A stretch of DNA of 64,000 nucleotides from Hydrangea macrophylla (GCA_033977485.1 CM066991.1:53980850-54044849), one strand, 5' to 3'; numbered from the stretch's first letter, positions 1 to 10,743 are shown. Notes: generated by a model not told the origin, from the sequence alone. Numbers and translations are program-made.

Positions 1-610
1 AAAGTTACAAGTAGAAGCACAAGAGTTGTAATAATGTTAATATGTTATATGTTAATGAAAAGAGATCACCAGGCTATTTCTTGTCAAGATCGCCATCTCC
101 ATCCCAAACATACCATTGGCTCTCTTGAACTTCTCAGGTTGTGAATCAATTATGACTCTTGTTCGCAGATCTGGATACATTCTCTCAATTGTTCTAAACA
201 TACCCATCTTCACTTCGTAATCCGCTTGAAAATTGGATCATAATGAAACCTTGAAAAAAATCATGAAATTTTACGATTAGAAAAATTCAACACAAACATG
301 TGTCCATGACGTCCTAAATGCGAGACGACTATAATCTGTATTAAATGTAAGTATAGCTTTTAGGGTGCTTACTTTGGATTAAGATAGAATGCCGCCGCAT
401 GAAGAGGTCTATGGAGTTGTAAATTCTAACTTGCGTCCACGACGTCCCAAATGCGTTTATATCTTATCTCCACATTGCTAAAATTTTTCTCAATTTGTTG
501 TTTTGCTCTATCCATAGCCTCATAAATACACCCCGTTGTCGGCTTTGCATTTCCATTGACAAGTTCGACCATAAGAATTCGTAGCCCACTCCTCTGATGC
601 AAACATAATT
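1..610 (-). pseudogene. hAT-family transposase relic
   Basis: Broken coding segments are visible on the minus strand. From 225 down to about 62 the reading contains ADYEVKMGMFRTIERMYPDL and later KRANGMFGMEMAILTR. From 427 to 380 it reads QLHRPLHAAAFYLNPK. From about 610 to 471 it contains MFASEEW and, in another frame, CIYEAMDRAKQQIEKNF. From memory, these blocks in this order are characteristic of the C-terminal half of plant hAT transposases (DUF659/hAT dimerisation type). Frames change between blocks and stops occur, so it is dead. It runs off the left edge and is cut on the right by the LTR element at 614. The family call is from motif recognition, not a search. Confidence 0.7.
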
Positions 611-613
611 TGG

Positions 614-849
614 TGCAGTAATTTGTAGTACTTTATATTATAAATTTGTACTTAGCTTGTAATATTTCATTTAGTTGCTATTTTGGTTTAGTCACAAGCA
701 TGTGATACTAGCAAGGGTTAAATAGGCTATAAATAATAGGCTAGGGTTAGGGTAAATTAGTTTAGGGATATTATGTATTTATTGTCTCCCCAAAGACTTA
801 GTTCTATATTTCTCCAATTTCCTCTTACACATTCAGATTATTTGCATCA
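614..849 (+). repeat. 5' LTR of the gag-only element
   Basis: This is the 236-bp left terminal repeat, TG...CA. Relative to the right copy it lacks an internal stretch of roughly 45 bp, so this copy has been shortened or the other extended. It ends in GCATCA and is followed after two bases by the primer-binding site at 852-864. Confidence 0.75.
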
Positions 850-851
850 TT

Positions 852-864
852 TGGTATCAAAGCC
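852..864 (+). promoter_or_regulatory. Primer-binding site of the gag-only element
   Basis: TGGTATCAAAGCC resembles the usual plant initiator-methionine tRNA complement TGGTATCAGAGC with one substitution. It lies two bases inside the left LTR, where minus-strand priming would start. Confidence 0.65.
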
Positions 865-1579
865 AAATCGATCTAGATTACAAGACAATCGATTGAATTC
901 CTCATCAATTCAAACCAAACCAAGGCCAAACAGTCCCTGTGATTGTTGCTGATACGCAAGACCTTTTCTCAGTTGCTTTGTCACTGTACCGAACCTGGTA
1001 ATAACAACCAAATAGTCCCAACACCATACCGAATCAGTTTTGTGGACTTGCGAAGCCTTTGTCCTGCAGATTTGGAGTCTCGAACATGGTGGAACCACTT
1101 GTTGGAGTTTTTATTTTTGAACCGACACAAACAGAGCCACTAAATCTGGCCGAAGGTGACTGTGCCTTGCGGAATCAACATACGACATAACCCGTGTGGT
1201 CGATTGAATGGTTTGTGAATTTCGAACCAAACAAGACTTTGAACTTGTCGAAGTGAGCCGCGACTGCCTAAATCTATCTGGGTTCGTGATTGAAGCTATG
1301 AATTGTCGCTGATTTGCGACTGGGTAAGCAGGTTTTGTTTCGATTTCGATTTCATTTTCAATTTTCTTCGAGGGTATCCTTATTCCAAATTTGCTCGAGG
1401 TTGCAATTTTCAGCAAGTATTCTCTGTGTGGGTTGTGAATTGGCTTATTGTTGGTTTGTGGTTTGAACTTAAACTCTATTTGACTGAGATTTGTTATTGA
1501 TTGGTTTGGTATTGGCTTGTGCTTTGAGATTCGAGTCGATTATCCATAATTTTGGTGTCCAAATTGTTTGTGAATTGAT
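865..1579 (+). other. Untranslated leader of the gag-only element
   Basis: About 715 bp separate the primer site from the first plausible gag ATG. Short frames occur on both strands, but none has recognisable protein features. The sequence is best read as a packaging or untranslated leader, typical in position and length for plant LTR elements. No nested insertion was recognised here. Confidence 0.5.
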
Positions 1580-3090
1580 ATGGCTCAAAGAGGAAGAGAA
1601 AGAACGGGCAGAGGGAGAGAAAATGCCACGTATTTGGAGGATGGGACTGAATTTGATTTAGCCCATCCCATGGGACCTACGCCCAAAAGTATGAAAATGA
1701 AGGGATTGAGAGAGCAAATCGCTACCTTAACCTGTTGGAATGCCCCACATCGCCCATTTATGGCTCCTCTGTGCGGTATATAAAGCTTTAGTTCTCCTTT
1801 CCTTAACACTAGAGTTTTAAGGAGTTGAATGGGCTGGGCCTTACAAGTGGTATCAGTGCTTGGTTGGGCTTGTCTTCCGGCGTGCCGAGTGTCCGACTGC
1901 TATGGTCCAGGGGTGTGTTGGAATGTCCCATATAGCCCATTTATGGCCCCTCTGTGCGGTATATAAGGCTTTAGTTCTTCTCTTCTTAACACCTGGGTTT
2001 TATGGAATTGAATGGGCTAGGCCTTACACCTTTTGTGGTGTTTGTTCCTCCAGTGTGAGGTTTATTGCCCCTCCGATGGTGAGGGTAAGTGTTCGGAACA
2101 TGGTATCAGAGCAGGTTATTGTTGGGCCTTGTTTGTCCACGTGAACTCCACGTCACCCGAACTCAGTAATCCACGTGTTTGGCTCTCAGTCATGCCACAC
2201 GTGTGGGGGCGTGTTGAGATTGTTCCACATCAGGGACTTATTACCTAGCCACTCAATATATAAGTTCAATGGGCTACTCCACCCATTACCAATTGGTTTT
2301 GGGTTGGATGCTCCAATTTAACATGACCCTTAAGTTGAAGCGATTGCAATCTAGGATCAAAATTCCGGAATTCTTTGGTAAAGAATCGGAGTTTGATGAT
2401 TGGGTTAAACAAGTTGAAGACATATTCAATTACTATAATGTAATTGAAGGAGCGAAAGTGAAATTAGTGGAGAAGTGTTTGAAAGGAAGCGTTGCGGATT
2501 GGTGGCAACGAAGTAAAATCCTTAGGAAGAGAATGGGAAAACCGAAAATCAACGAGTGGGGCACAATGATGAAGAGATTAAAAGTCAAGTTTGTACCCAT
2601 TAGTTATTGTCCAACCAAAGGGGTCGAGTTGCCACACAATGCCATTAAGTTGGGCTTTGATGATGAACCGAGGTTTGATGTGTACTTCGATGATGAACCT
2701 AAGTTCGAAACTTTCTTGGATGAGGAGCCAATATTTAGTGATTGTTGTGACAGTGGGTTTGAGGAAGACTTAAACCAAGACGATGACAAGGAGTCGTACG
2801 AGGAAACAACATTCTATTATTGTCATGGAAGTTTGTTTGAGGAAAACTTAAGTGGTGTGGATGATAACGAATTGGAACTTATTCAACTTCTTTGGTCTCC
2901 AAAAGAGAACAACTTTGCTTCAACAAATTGTGACAATGAGTATGGCTATGAAAGTGAGAGTCTAGAAGACAATGACATTGATTCTATCAATGGCCTTCTT
3001 TGTATTGATGAGGAGAATGATGATTTGAAAACTTCTTTTGACAAGGAGATGGGTGATAGATTCAAAAAGTTCACATTGGGTGATGAATAA
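1580..3090 (+). pseudogene. Retrotransposon gag-like protein, interrupted by a TRIM
   Basis: Translation starts at ATG 1580 (MAQRGRERTGRGREN...), runs open for 51 codons to 1732, and resumes in the correct phase at 2329 after the TRIM, ending at the TAA at 3088-3090. The second part has the capsid-like stretch EFFGKESEFDDWVKQVEDIF and a later acidic tail. This is the general pattern of a plant gag (Retrotrans_gag type) with no zinc knuckle visible. Removing the insert together with one copy of its 5-bp target duplication leaves the phase unbroken. Downstream DNA to about 3250 still looks coding (a frame containing SVDDALEHRVA), so the original product was probably longer. It is not functional now because of the insertion. 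Confidence 0.65.
1733..2323 (+). mobile_element. Composite TRIM (terminal-repeat retrotransposon in miniature)
   Basis: Three LTR-like units are visible: 1733-1845, 1916-2028 and 2212-2323, all starting TGTTG and ending ACA. The first two are near-copies of each other (113 bp each). Primer sites follow unit 1 (TGGTATCAGTGC, about 1848) and lie at 2101-2112 (TGGTATCAGAGC). Purine-rich tracts precede units 2 and 3 (ending near 1913 and 2211). The whole block is flanked by TAACC (1728-1732) and TGACC (2324-2328), a 5-bp target duplication with one mismatch, inside the gag frame. It has no coding capacity. It looks like two related TRIMs fused by recombination before or after insertion (inference). 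Confidence 0.75.
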
Positions 3091-3713
3091 GAATTTAAAT
3101 GGTGTAATAGTGAAAGTAAGAAGAGATTTGACGGTGATGAGTCTATGGGAAAGCTTATGGAAATCAAGGAGGATTGGGCTTTTGAAGATCAAAGGGATTC
3201 AAAGCTATGTCTTGTTTCCCCTCCCAAGTGTTGACGATGCACTTGAACATAGGGTGGCAATAGGGATGGCCATGGGGTGGATTTTCCAGGTTCCGTGCCC
3301 CGCCCCTAATAGGTAGGGTATGGGGTAGTTCTAATCGGGGTAGGTGCGGGTATGGGGGCTAAAAGTATAACCCGGGTCGGGGTAAATGTGAAATCCCCTG
3401 AACCCGCCCCGATTATACTGCTATTTTACGTATATACCCTTGGTACATTCAAATATTACCTAGGTACCAATACTATAACTATTCTCTTTTGTGTTCAGGG
3501 CTTCTTCCCTCTTCAGTCTTAAAAATCACAAACACCATATAGATACAGAACTCTTATATACAGAAATTGAGACAGAACCCGCAGAAGTGATCATCTCAAC
3601 TGATACAACTGATGATTTATTAACTGCGTCTGAGGCTTGCACTAGGCATTGGCACTCCTAGTCGGGCATTAATGGTTAGACTGACACCCTTGTAAATTAT
3701 AGTAGCTGCTATT

Positions 3714-3923
3714 CTCTGTTGTGAAAGGCGCGCCCGAGGCGCGCCTAGGCGCGAGGCGCAGGCGGGCGCGAGGCATGAGCCTCGCCTAAGGCTAGGCGCA
3801 GCGCATGCAACTGGGCGCAGTCGAGGCGTGCCTAGGCGCAAGGCGCAGGGCTCATGAGGCGCGCGCCTCATTGATGCGAGGCCCAAGCACTATTTTTACC
3901 CCCAAATCAGTTTTCGTTGGGGA

Positions 3924-3954
<31 letters not shown>

Positions 3955-4959
3955 GAAGAAAGAAGGAGAAACGAGAGCAGAAGAAACGCAGCCCTAACCA
4001 GTCGCATTGCATCGCAGATTCGCAGCCCAGGTATGTTTCTTCTTCTTCTTCTTTCCTCTTCCTTCTTCTTCTTCTTCTTCTTCCCCATCTTTCTTCTTCG
4101 CAATCGCAGCCCTAACTAGTCGCATGGATCAGTTTTTTTCTTTCTTTCTTTCTTTCTTCTTCTTCATCTTCCCCCTTCGTCTTCTTCTTCTTCTGGCTTC
4201 TTCTTCCTTCTTTCCCCCCTCTTCTCTGTGAGACATGGCATACGTCTGTTTTTTTTTTTTTTTTTTTTCTTCTTCTTCTTTCTCCTTCGTCGTCTTCTTC
4301 TCTTCTTTTTGAAAATTATCGCAGCTTCCAGTCTTCTTCTTCGTCTGTTTCGCTTCTTCTTCTTCTTCTTCTTCTATTCCCTTCTTTCTTCTTTTCCCCT
4401 CTACTCTGTCTGATTGTCTTATTTATAGAATGGTTATTTCAATTTTTTTTATCCTTTTTTTTTCCCTCTTATTTTGTATTGTACGCTTATGCTGTAATTT
4501 CTTAATTTTTTTCTCACACAAAAACACATAAAAATAGATTTTAGATGTTAGACATAGCTTAAGCTATAATGAAATTGAAATACATTATTATAAATAATAA
4601 ATTTCTAAAACAGATTTTAGAAGTTAGAAAATACAAGAAAATACTAGGGAAAATACTAGGAGCTTTTAAAAAAAAATACGAGAAATTTAAAATTTAAAAA
4701 AAAAAAAAAAAAAAAAAGAGTCCTAATGCTTAATCTTTGGGTGGAGCACTAGGCATAAAATACTAGAAAATTTTAAAAAATCGTATAGAAAATACTAGTA
4801 TATGTTAAAAAAGAGCAGCCAAGCTATTGTATCATATAAAAAAAAAAAAAATGCATTTTTGCGCCTCGCTTCACTCGGGCACGCGCCTCAAAGTGCGCCT
4901 CGCGCCTAGGCTCCAGGAAACCTTTGCGCCTCAGTGTGCCTTGCGCCTTAAATAACCTT
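3714..4959. mobile_element. GC-ended non-autonomous element nested in the hAT element (possibly Mutator-like)
   Basis: The 9-bp direct repeat GCTGCTATT occurs at 3705-3713 and 4960-4968, fitting the 9-bp duplication of Mutator-like elements. Both ends carry dense GGCGC/GCGCC words: GGCGCGCC and many AGGCGC copies at 3727-3880, and GCGCCT words at 4860-4950. The strict terminal inverted repeat is poor (CTCTGTTGTGAAAGG against AAGGTTATTTAAGG), so the family is uncertain. The middle is low complexity: a 23-base A run (3925-3947), CTT-rich DNA to about 4390 and a 20-base T run (4249-4268). No gene is present; the long frames here are poly-Phe/Ser artefacts. Confidence 0.55.
4020..4395. repeat. 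CTT/TTC-rich polypyrimidine tract
   Basis: The top strand is almost pure C+T, with many TTC/CTT triplets and a 20-base T run. A phrase resembling CGCAGCCCTAACTAGTCGCA occurs at about 3988 and again at about 4108, so a short duplication preceded the tract's expansion. Confidence 0.8.
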
Positions 4960-5455
4960 GCTGCTATTTACACATGTATTCTAAGTCATTGTGTTGGATG
5001 AAATTAAGTTTTGTGGGTTCAAAGAACAACTTTGAAGAACAACTTTTTTGTGTGTGCGTGTGTCACTCAGTATCCCAATTTTTGTGATTTGATCTGATAT
5101 AGTTTGACAATGGCTAGGAGGAGATTTTGGTAAAAAATTATTTATTTTTATTTTATTTTAATTTTTTTTCTGGGGCGGGGTGGGGATGGGTATTCTAGTA
5201 CGGGGTGGGGTGGGGTCGGGGTTGGGACGCACATCCCCTCGGGGTGGGGCAGGGTTGGGGTGAGTCATGAGTGTTCATTCAATCGGGGCGGGTTCGTGGA
5301 AAGGCCCCCCCCCCCCCCCCGTCCCGTTGCCATCCCTAGGTGGCAACCATGATATTTTCCAAAGTTAATATCAAGAGAAAAGCCACCGCCGAAATGCAAA
5401 TGAGGAAGTTGGTATTTAAACTTGAGGACAAGTTTTCTTTAGAGGGAGAGTCTTG

Positions 5456-5739
5456 TGCAGTAATTTGTAGTACTTTATATTATAATAATTGTACTTAGCT
5501 TGTAATATTTCATTTAGTTGCTATTTTGGTTTAGCCACAAGCAAGTGACACTAGCAAGGGTTAAATAGGCAATAAAAAGTAGGCTAGGGTTAGAGTAAAT
5601 TAGTTTTGGGATATTATGTATTGATATTGCTTGTAAAGCAAGTGAGCTCTTAAGCTCTTTAATGGTGATTGCCTTCCCAAAACCTTAGTTCTTCTATATT
5701 TCTCCAATTTCCTCTTATACATGCAAGTTATTTGCATCA
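5456..5739 (+). repeat. 3' LTR of the gag-only element
   Basis: This is the 284-bp right terminal repeat, matching 614-849 except for about 45 extra bases around 5625-5670. It is preceded by the purine tract at 5440-5450. Confidence 0.75.
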
Positions 5740-6631
5740 TAGTCCGAAGAGCAATTGATTGGGCCTGACTAACCCTCAAATCATGGGCCTGATTCACCCT
5801 CAAATCATTGCCCGACTCACCCTAAAAAGACGCCTTATGAGGAAAGGATCACACAGGTTTATAAGATACACATTTGAATCTCTGTTTTTATTCCTGTCTT
5901 CACAAATGATAGTATCAACCTAAGATCAACCATGCATAACCCTACACTGTTCGCTCTTTTCTCTTTGCCCATTAAATTCATTTTCCCTTGTTTTTTTCCC
6001 AATTTTTTTCCACAATCCTTTTTTTGGAAAGGTAATTGTATTCATCTTCCTTTAGAATGGTGTTTCCTCACTAGAGATGTTCTCACTCTGAAATCCTGGC
6101 TTGAGGTTGTTTTGTGGTCAACTCAACTGAACTAATCGTTTAAATGAAATAAAAAAAAAAAAAATGAACTAAGCTATTTCTCAACTGAACTAAGCAATTT
6201 TGTCACCAAAACAAAAGAAAGAAGAAGAGTATTTTACGATCATATAGTTGATTCAGGTTTATAGTTCTTATCTAGGTTCTAGAACTTTTATTGTTCCATT
6301 TCTTATGCATGCTAAATCATCTTGCACTTGACCTTGCAATAATAATCTGTGACTTTTGGATTTTCTCGTCGCTAGTAGAGGCAATGGCTAATAGAGTTCG
6401 ATCTAGAAGTTTGTCAGATTCAAAAAATGGTGCAAATCCATTTCTCTATGTAGAGTGGACTGAAATCACTGTGTTTGGACTTATTTCTTCATGTTCCACC
6501 CAGTTTACGCACAAAAATAGTTAGAATGCAGTCGAGTAATTTAGGGTGTTGTGGGGTGCCAAGTTTTGATCGGTTAATGTTGCTATATTAACAACTTGAT
6601 CCTAATGTTTGCTAATGTGAGAAATTTGCAG
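5740..6631 (+). other. Non-coding DNA, probably cysteine synthase intron
   Basis: No recognisable gene. A short imperfect tandem repeat built on ccctcaaatcat lies at about 5770-5825. The end of the block is a T-rich intron tail closing with TTTGCAG before the exon at 6632. The upstream exons of the host gene are not visible here and presumably lie left of the window. Confidence 0.5.
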
Positions 6632-6691
6632 GTCAACAATGAAGAGGCTGTTGAGATGGCGAGAAGGTTGGCATTGGAGGAAGGTTTACTG
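6632..6691 (+). CDS. Cysteine synthase (O-acetylserine (thiol)lyase), internal exon
   Basis: This 60-bp exon encodes VNNEEAVEMARRLALEEGLL. It follows TTTGCAG and is followed by GTAATTTG, in phase 0 at both ends. From knowledge of the family, this is the helix just before the GISSGAA loop of the PLP-dependent enzyme that makes cysteine from O-acetylserine and sulfide. It continues directly into the exon at 32067. The donor and acceptor look normal, so the intervening 25-kb intron may still be spliced. Compartment (cytosol, plastid or mitochondrion) cannot be judged because the N-terminus is outside the window. Confidence 0.9.
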
Positions 6692-6979
6692 GTAATTTGC
6701 AAGCATTTTCAATTTTGAATATATAATAACCTAAAACAGGGCAAACCCAGTGCATGACCTCCGCTCATGTCTACATCTATATTTATCCTAACTGTTTTGT
6801 TCTAAAGTTTTTGCTAAGAAGTGGTTTGTCAAAGATTTAGATTCAATCTGGTAGCAAGAATTGCGTCTTTTTGGGTGTAACAATAATTGTTGTTTTGCTT
6901 TCTATATAGCTGACTTTGTCTATCTTTTCCTTTCACCTGGAAGAGAAAAATAAAATGTGAGTGTAGCTGTCTTGAAATT

Positions 6980-7279
6980 TGTTAAGCTACAAACGACTCC
7001 AAAAGCTTAAGCTGTTAGATAATAGGCCCAACAATGTATATCAAGCTTCAACACCCTCCCTCACTTGCAACCCCGACTTGCACGTGAAGAGCGAACAAAC
7101 CAAACTCTACCATCGTAGAGACAAATAACAAAGTGCAAATATGCACAACAAAGTGGGGATGGAGAGTCGAACCCAGGACCTCCCACAAACTAGGCTCTGA
7201 TACCATGTTAAGTTACCAACTACTCCAAAAGCTTAAGCTATTAGAGAATGGGCCTAACAATGTATATCAAGCTTCAACA
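6980..7279 (-). mobile_element. TRIM, 300 bp, minus orientation
   Basis: Two 74-bp terminal repeats, 6980-7053 and 7206-7279, both TGTTAAG...CTTCAACA in plus-strand reading, differ at about seven positions. The primer site (reverse of TGGTATCAGAGCC) abuts the right repeat at about 7193-7205 and a purine tract (bottom strand) abuts the left one. The flanks AAATT (6975-6979) and AAACT (7280-7284) match at four of five bases, a plausible aged target duplication. The element is non-coding. It lies inside the host intron. Confidence 0.8.
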
Positions 7280-7327
7280 AAACTGTTCTCTTGTTTGTCC
7301 ATTTTGGGTCAATATTTGACTAACCTT

Positions 7328-7509
7328 TGTAGAAGTTTATGATTTCAAGTTTGGTTTGAGACAAAGAGTCTCAACCCTATTTATATTAATCATTGAGAAC
7401 AGAGAAATTACAATGATGCCCTTAGGCAATAAAAGAAAAAATATCTAACAGCTCATTGCCACCTCATGTACAACTCATATTAGGCAGCTAATAGACAACT
7501 AATTCCAAC
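7328..7509 (-). repeat. 3' LTR of Copia element A
   Basis: The 182-bp repeat reads TGTTGGAATTAGTTGTC at its 5' end on the minus strand and ends CTTCTACA. It matches 18173-18355. The adjacent bottom-strand purine tract (TTGAGGGGGTGC) is at about 7516-7527. Confidence 0.85.
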
Positions 7510-7524
7510 ATATTTTAGCACCCC

Positions 7525-10500
7525 CTCAAGCTGGTGCAAAGATGTCTCTCATGTCCTGCTTGCCAAGAAAATAATGATGAGGTCTACTTCCAAGACCTTA
7601 AGTGAAACATCTGCCAACTGGTCACTAGATTTCACAAATGGAGTACAGGTCACTTTACTACTTAGTTTCTCTTTGATGAAATGTCTGTCGATCTCCACAT
7701 GCTTCGTTCAGTCATGTTGCACTGGGTTGTGAGCAATACTGATCGCAGACTTATTGTCACAGTACAACCTCATAGGATCGGAAGGCTTAAGCTTAAGGTC
7801 TCTTAAAATAATTTTTATCCATAATAACTCACAAATTCCATGAGGGCTGTGAGCCTGTGACATAGCTCGGATTTCTGCCTCAGTACTAGTCCTAGATACA
7901 ACAGACTGTTTCTTGCTACACCACGTAACAAGGTTCCCTCCAATAAAGGTACAGTACCCTGAGGTAGATCTTCTGTCAGTAGGTGAACTTGCCTAGTCTG
8001 CGTCTGTATAACTTTCCATCTGAAGGTGATTATGTATACCAAAGAATAAATAATTTCCAGGGGCTAATTTAGATTCACGAGGAGCATGCATAAACTGGCT
8101 GACTACTCTTACAACAAAGGTGATGTCAAGACGAGTGTGGGAAAGATAGATTAACTTGCTAACCAACCTTTGATATCTTCCCTTATCAACTGCTACCCCA
8201 TATGTATCAGCACCTAATTTCTGGTTGGGTTCCATAGGAGTATCACAAGCCTTACTCCCTAGCATACCCGTTTCTTGCAGAAGATCAAGGACATATTTTC
8301 TTTGGGAAGTGAAGATTCCTTGTTTGCTTCTAGCTACCTCAATCCCCAGAAAATACTTGAGATTTCCCAAGTCTTTTATCTCAAATTCATTGGCAAGGTA
8401 TTTCTTCAATTACAACATATCTTCCATATCGTCTCCTGTCAAGACAATATCATCCACATAAACAATGAGAACAGTGACTTTCCCATGTGAAGAATGCCAA
8501 ATGAATAGAGTATGATCACGCTGACTTTGCTTAAACCCACATTTCAACATAGCTTGAGTAAACCTTTCAAACCATGCCCTTGGAGACTGTTTAAGTTCGT
8601 ACATGGATTTTTTAAGTCTACAAACTTTCCCTTTGGTTTTGGAGTCTTCAAACCCTGGAGGAATATCCATATACTTCTTCTGCCAAGTCTCCATGTAGAA
8701 ACACATTTTTAACATCAAATTGATGAAGAGACCAATTTAAATTTGCAGCAAGGGATAAAAGAGTTCTCACAGACTCACAGTACTCATCTTCGCAACTGGA
8801 GCAAATGTTTCCTCATAATCTACCCCATAGGTTTGTGTAAAACCTTTTGCAACCAACCCAGCTTTGTACCGTTTAATGGATCCGTCTGCCTTTTGTTTGA
8901 CAATAAATACCCACTTACACCCCACTGTCTTGTGCCCTTTAGGTATGTCAACCAATACCCAGGTGTTATTCGTGTGAAGAACTTTCATCTCCTCAATCAT
9001 AGCATGCTTCCATTTGGGATCAGTGAGTGCATCTTGTACATGGTTAGGTATAGATATAGAAGCAAGATTGGACACAAAAGCTTTGTGGGAAGGAGAGAGG
9101 CGACTATATGAGACAAATTTGGATATGGGGTGTTGAGTACATACCCTTCCTTATAGCAATTGGAATATCCAAATCATCAATAACAGGGGAATCAATAATA
9201 GGAGAGTCAATAACAGGAGTATCAATAACAGAAGTAGAATTAGAGTTACCTAGGTTCTCATTAGGAGAAGGAGATTGAGGAGGCAGATTTGGAGCGATGG
9301 TCTTATCTTTCATCCTCCAAACTCTTCTCTGATATACTATATCCTCTTTTTTTGGGTTCCCTCTTATTCTGGGTTCCTCTGCCTCTCTATCTATTTCATC
9401 CTTATTTTCAATAGTCCCCAATATCTTAACTGGATTAGACGCAGGAACATTAGGCACCGCACTAAGAGTAGAAATCTCAATGCTACTAGGCAACTCTTCT
9501 ATATGTCTATTCTCCCCCTGAAGAGGTGTCTGAGGAGTGAAATAAGATTGTTCCTCGAACAAAGTGACTATGGAGACATACCACTTCCGAGTAGGAGGAT
9601 GGTAACATTTATAGCCTTTCTGTGTAGGAGAGTAACCAACAAGGACACATTTTATAGCACGGGGATCAAATTTTCCTTGTGTTGGAGTATGGTTATGAAC
9701 AAAACATACACAGCCAAAGACTTCAGGAGGGATATAACACAAGGTAGAAGGACTAGAAAGTACTTCAACCGAAGACTTTTTATTTAGTACTTCAGTGGGT
9801 AACCGATTGATGAGATAGGCAGTAGTTAAGACTGCTTTTCCCCAGAAAGGCTTTCGAGCTTGAGCAGAGAATAACAAAGACCTAGCAGTGTTTAAGAGGT
9901 GCCGAGTCTTGCGTTGTACAACTCCATTCTGTTGTGGGGGTGTTGGTGCAAGATGATTGATGAATTATGCCATGATCCAAAAACTAATTCTCAAGACCAT
10001 ATTTAAATTACTCCCCCCCCCCCCCCCCCCCCCATTATCTGAACGAATAATTTTGACACGAGTATCAAATTGAGTACAAATCATTTTATGAAATTTTTTG
10101 AAGATGGAGTGAACTTCACTCTTTTCTTTCATCATGTACACCCAAGAAGCACGAGAAAAATCATCAATGAATGTGACAAACCACCTATGACCTTTAAGTG
10201 TAACAACACGGGAAGCACCCCAAACATCAGAATGAATAAGAGAAAAGGGACCAATACTCTTATTATTATTGGGATAAAACGAAGCACGGTGGTGCTAAAC
10301 TAACGAGAGGAAAGTCCATGTCACTTTTCCAAGTACACAATCTTCACACCGAAAGGTGGATACATTTTTATTTGATAATAAAGAGGGAAATAAAAACTGA
10401 AGTAAACCAAAGGCAGGATGTCCTAGCTGTCTATGCCAAAGCATGATATCACCAGATTTAGAGCCAACTGAAGTAGTGTGATGTGCCAGATGAGGTTGTT

Positions 10501-10743
10501 CCTGTGGTTCCAGAAGATAAAGACCGTTCTCCTCTCTACCACTACTAATCATCCTCCTCGTGATAAGATCGTGAAACACACAATGAGAAGGGAAAATTGT
10601 GACGCTACAATTTTGATCACAGGCAATATGACTGATAGATAAGAGATTAGTGGTAAAACTAGGAACATGCAAAACAGAAAATAAAAAGGCAATGAGGGAG
10701 AGACACAGACTAAACCTTTGCCTGAAACCGAAGAGACGGTTCC
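7525..10743 (-). pseudogene. Copia A pol remnant (GAG-pre-integrase, integrase, RT, RNase H)
   Basis: Read from the right: a GAG-pre-integrase piece (LWHRQLGHP..., about 10690-10300), integrase, an RT start with DPKWKHAMIEEM and GCKWVF (about 9020-8900), the catalytic YVDD (about 8448-8460), LKYFLGIEVARSKQGI, then broken RNase H to the stop at 7525-7527. Several frameshifts separate the blocks (near 10300, 9100, 8740, 8410 and 8000). The integrase motif RSDNGG is disrupted by a 21-base run of C (10013-10033). It cannot make a functional polyprotein. Confidence 0.85.
10013..10033. repeat. 21-base poly-C run in integrase of element A
   Basis: On the coding strand this is a G run in the codons after the conserved integrase phrase RSDN. 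In related copies this place has only a short G run. It shifts or lengthens the frame. Confidence 0.8.

Larger units (their letters stand above)
3261..5338. mobile_element. Non-autonomous hAT-type DNA transposon
   Basis: The block starts TAGGGATGGC and ends GCCATCCCTA, and is flanked by a perfect 8-bp duplication GGTGGCAA (3253-3260 and 5339-5346). Eight-base duplications and this kind of terminus are typical of hAT elements. Both subterminal regions are rich in short GGGG/CCCC-containing repeats, as in many hAT elements with clustered transposase sites. There is no transposase. It holds a second nested element (3714-4959) and a 16-base C run at 5305-5320. It disrupts the 3' part of the gag-only element. 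Confidence 0.85.
614..5739 (+). mobile_element. Non-autonomous LTR retrotransposon with gag only (TR-GAG-like), carrying nested insertions
   Basis: The direct repeats 614-849 and 5456-5739 share TGCAGTAATTTGTAGTACTT at the start and TTATTTGCATCA at the end. A methionine-tRNA-type primer site (TGGTATCAAAGCC) follows the left repeat and a purine tract (tagagggagag, 5440-5450) lies just before the right one. The interior has a long leader and a gag-like frame, but no protease, integrase or reverse transcriptase. Without its two nested insertions the element would be about 2.4 kb. Such an element would depend on enzymes from an autonomous relative (inference). No matching 5-bp target duplication was found (TTTGG on the left, TAGTC on the right). 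Confidence 0.75.
7328..10743 (-). mobile_element. Copia element A, 3' half (pol and 3' LTR)
   Basis: The left end is the 3' LTR (7328-7509), followed in plus coordinates by the minus-strand pol remnant up to 10743. There the coding sequence stops at GTTCC (10739-10743) against the LTR of element B. The missing 5' half, in opposite orientation, lies at 18173-19561 and ends with GGAAC, the reverse complement of GTTCC. Element A was therefore one unit, split by B and then separated by an inversion. Confidence 0.85.

Noticed and set aside
4007..4413. Several frames rich in Phe, Ser and Leu
   Set aside because: They are translations of CTT/TTC microsatellite and T runs and have no protein features.
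609..5744. Target duplication for the gag-only element
   Set aside because: TTTGG and TAGTC do not match and no nearby shift of the ends repairs it.
6291..6524. 77-codon frame upstream of the first cysteine synthase exon as another exon
   Set aside because: It shows no similarity to the preceding part of the enzyme (no PVES or GGKPG-type motifs) and no suitable splice context.
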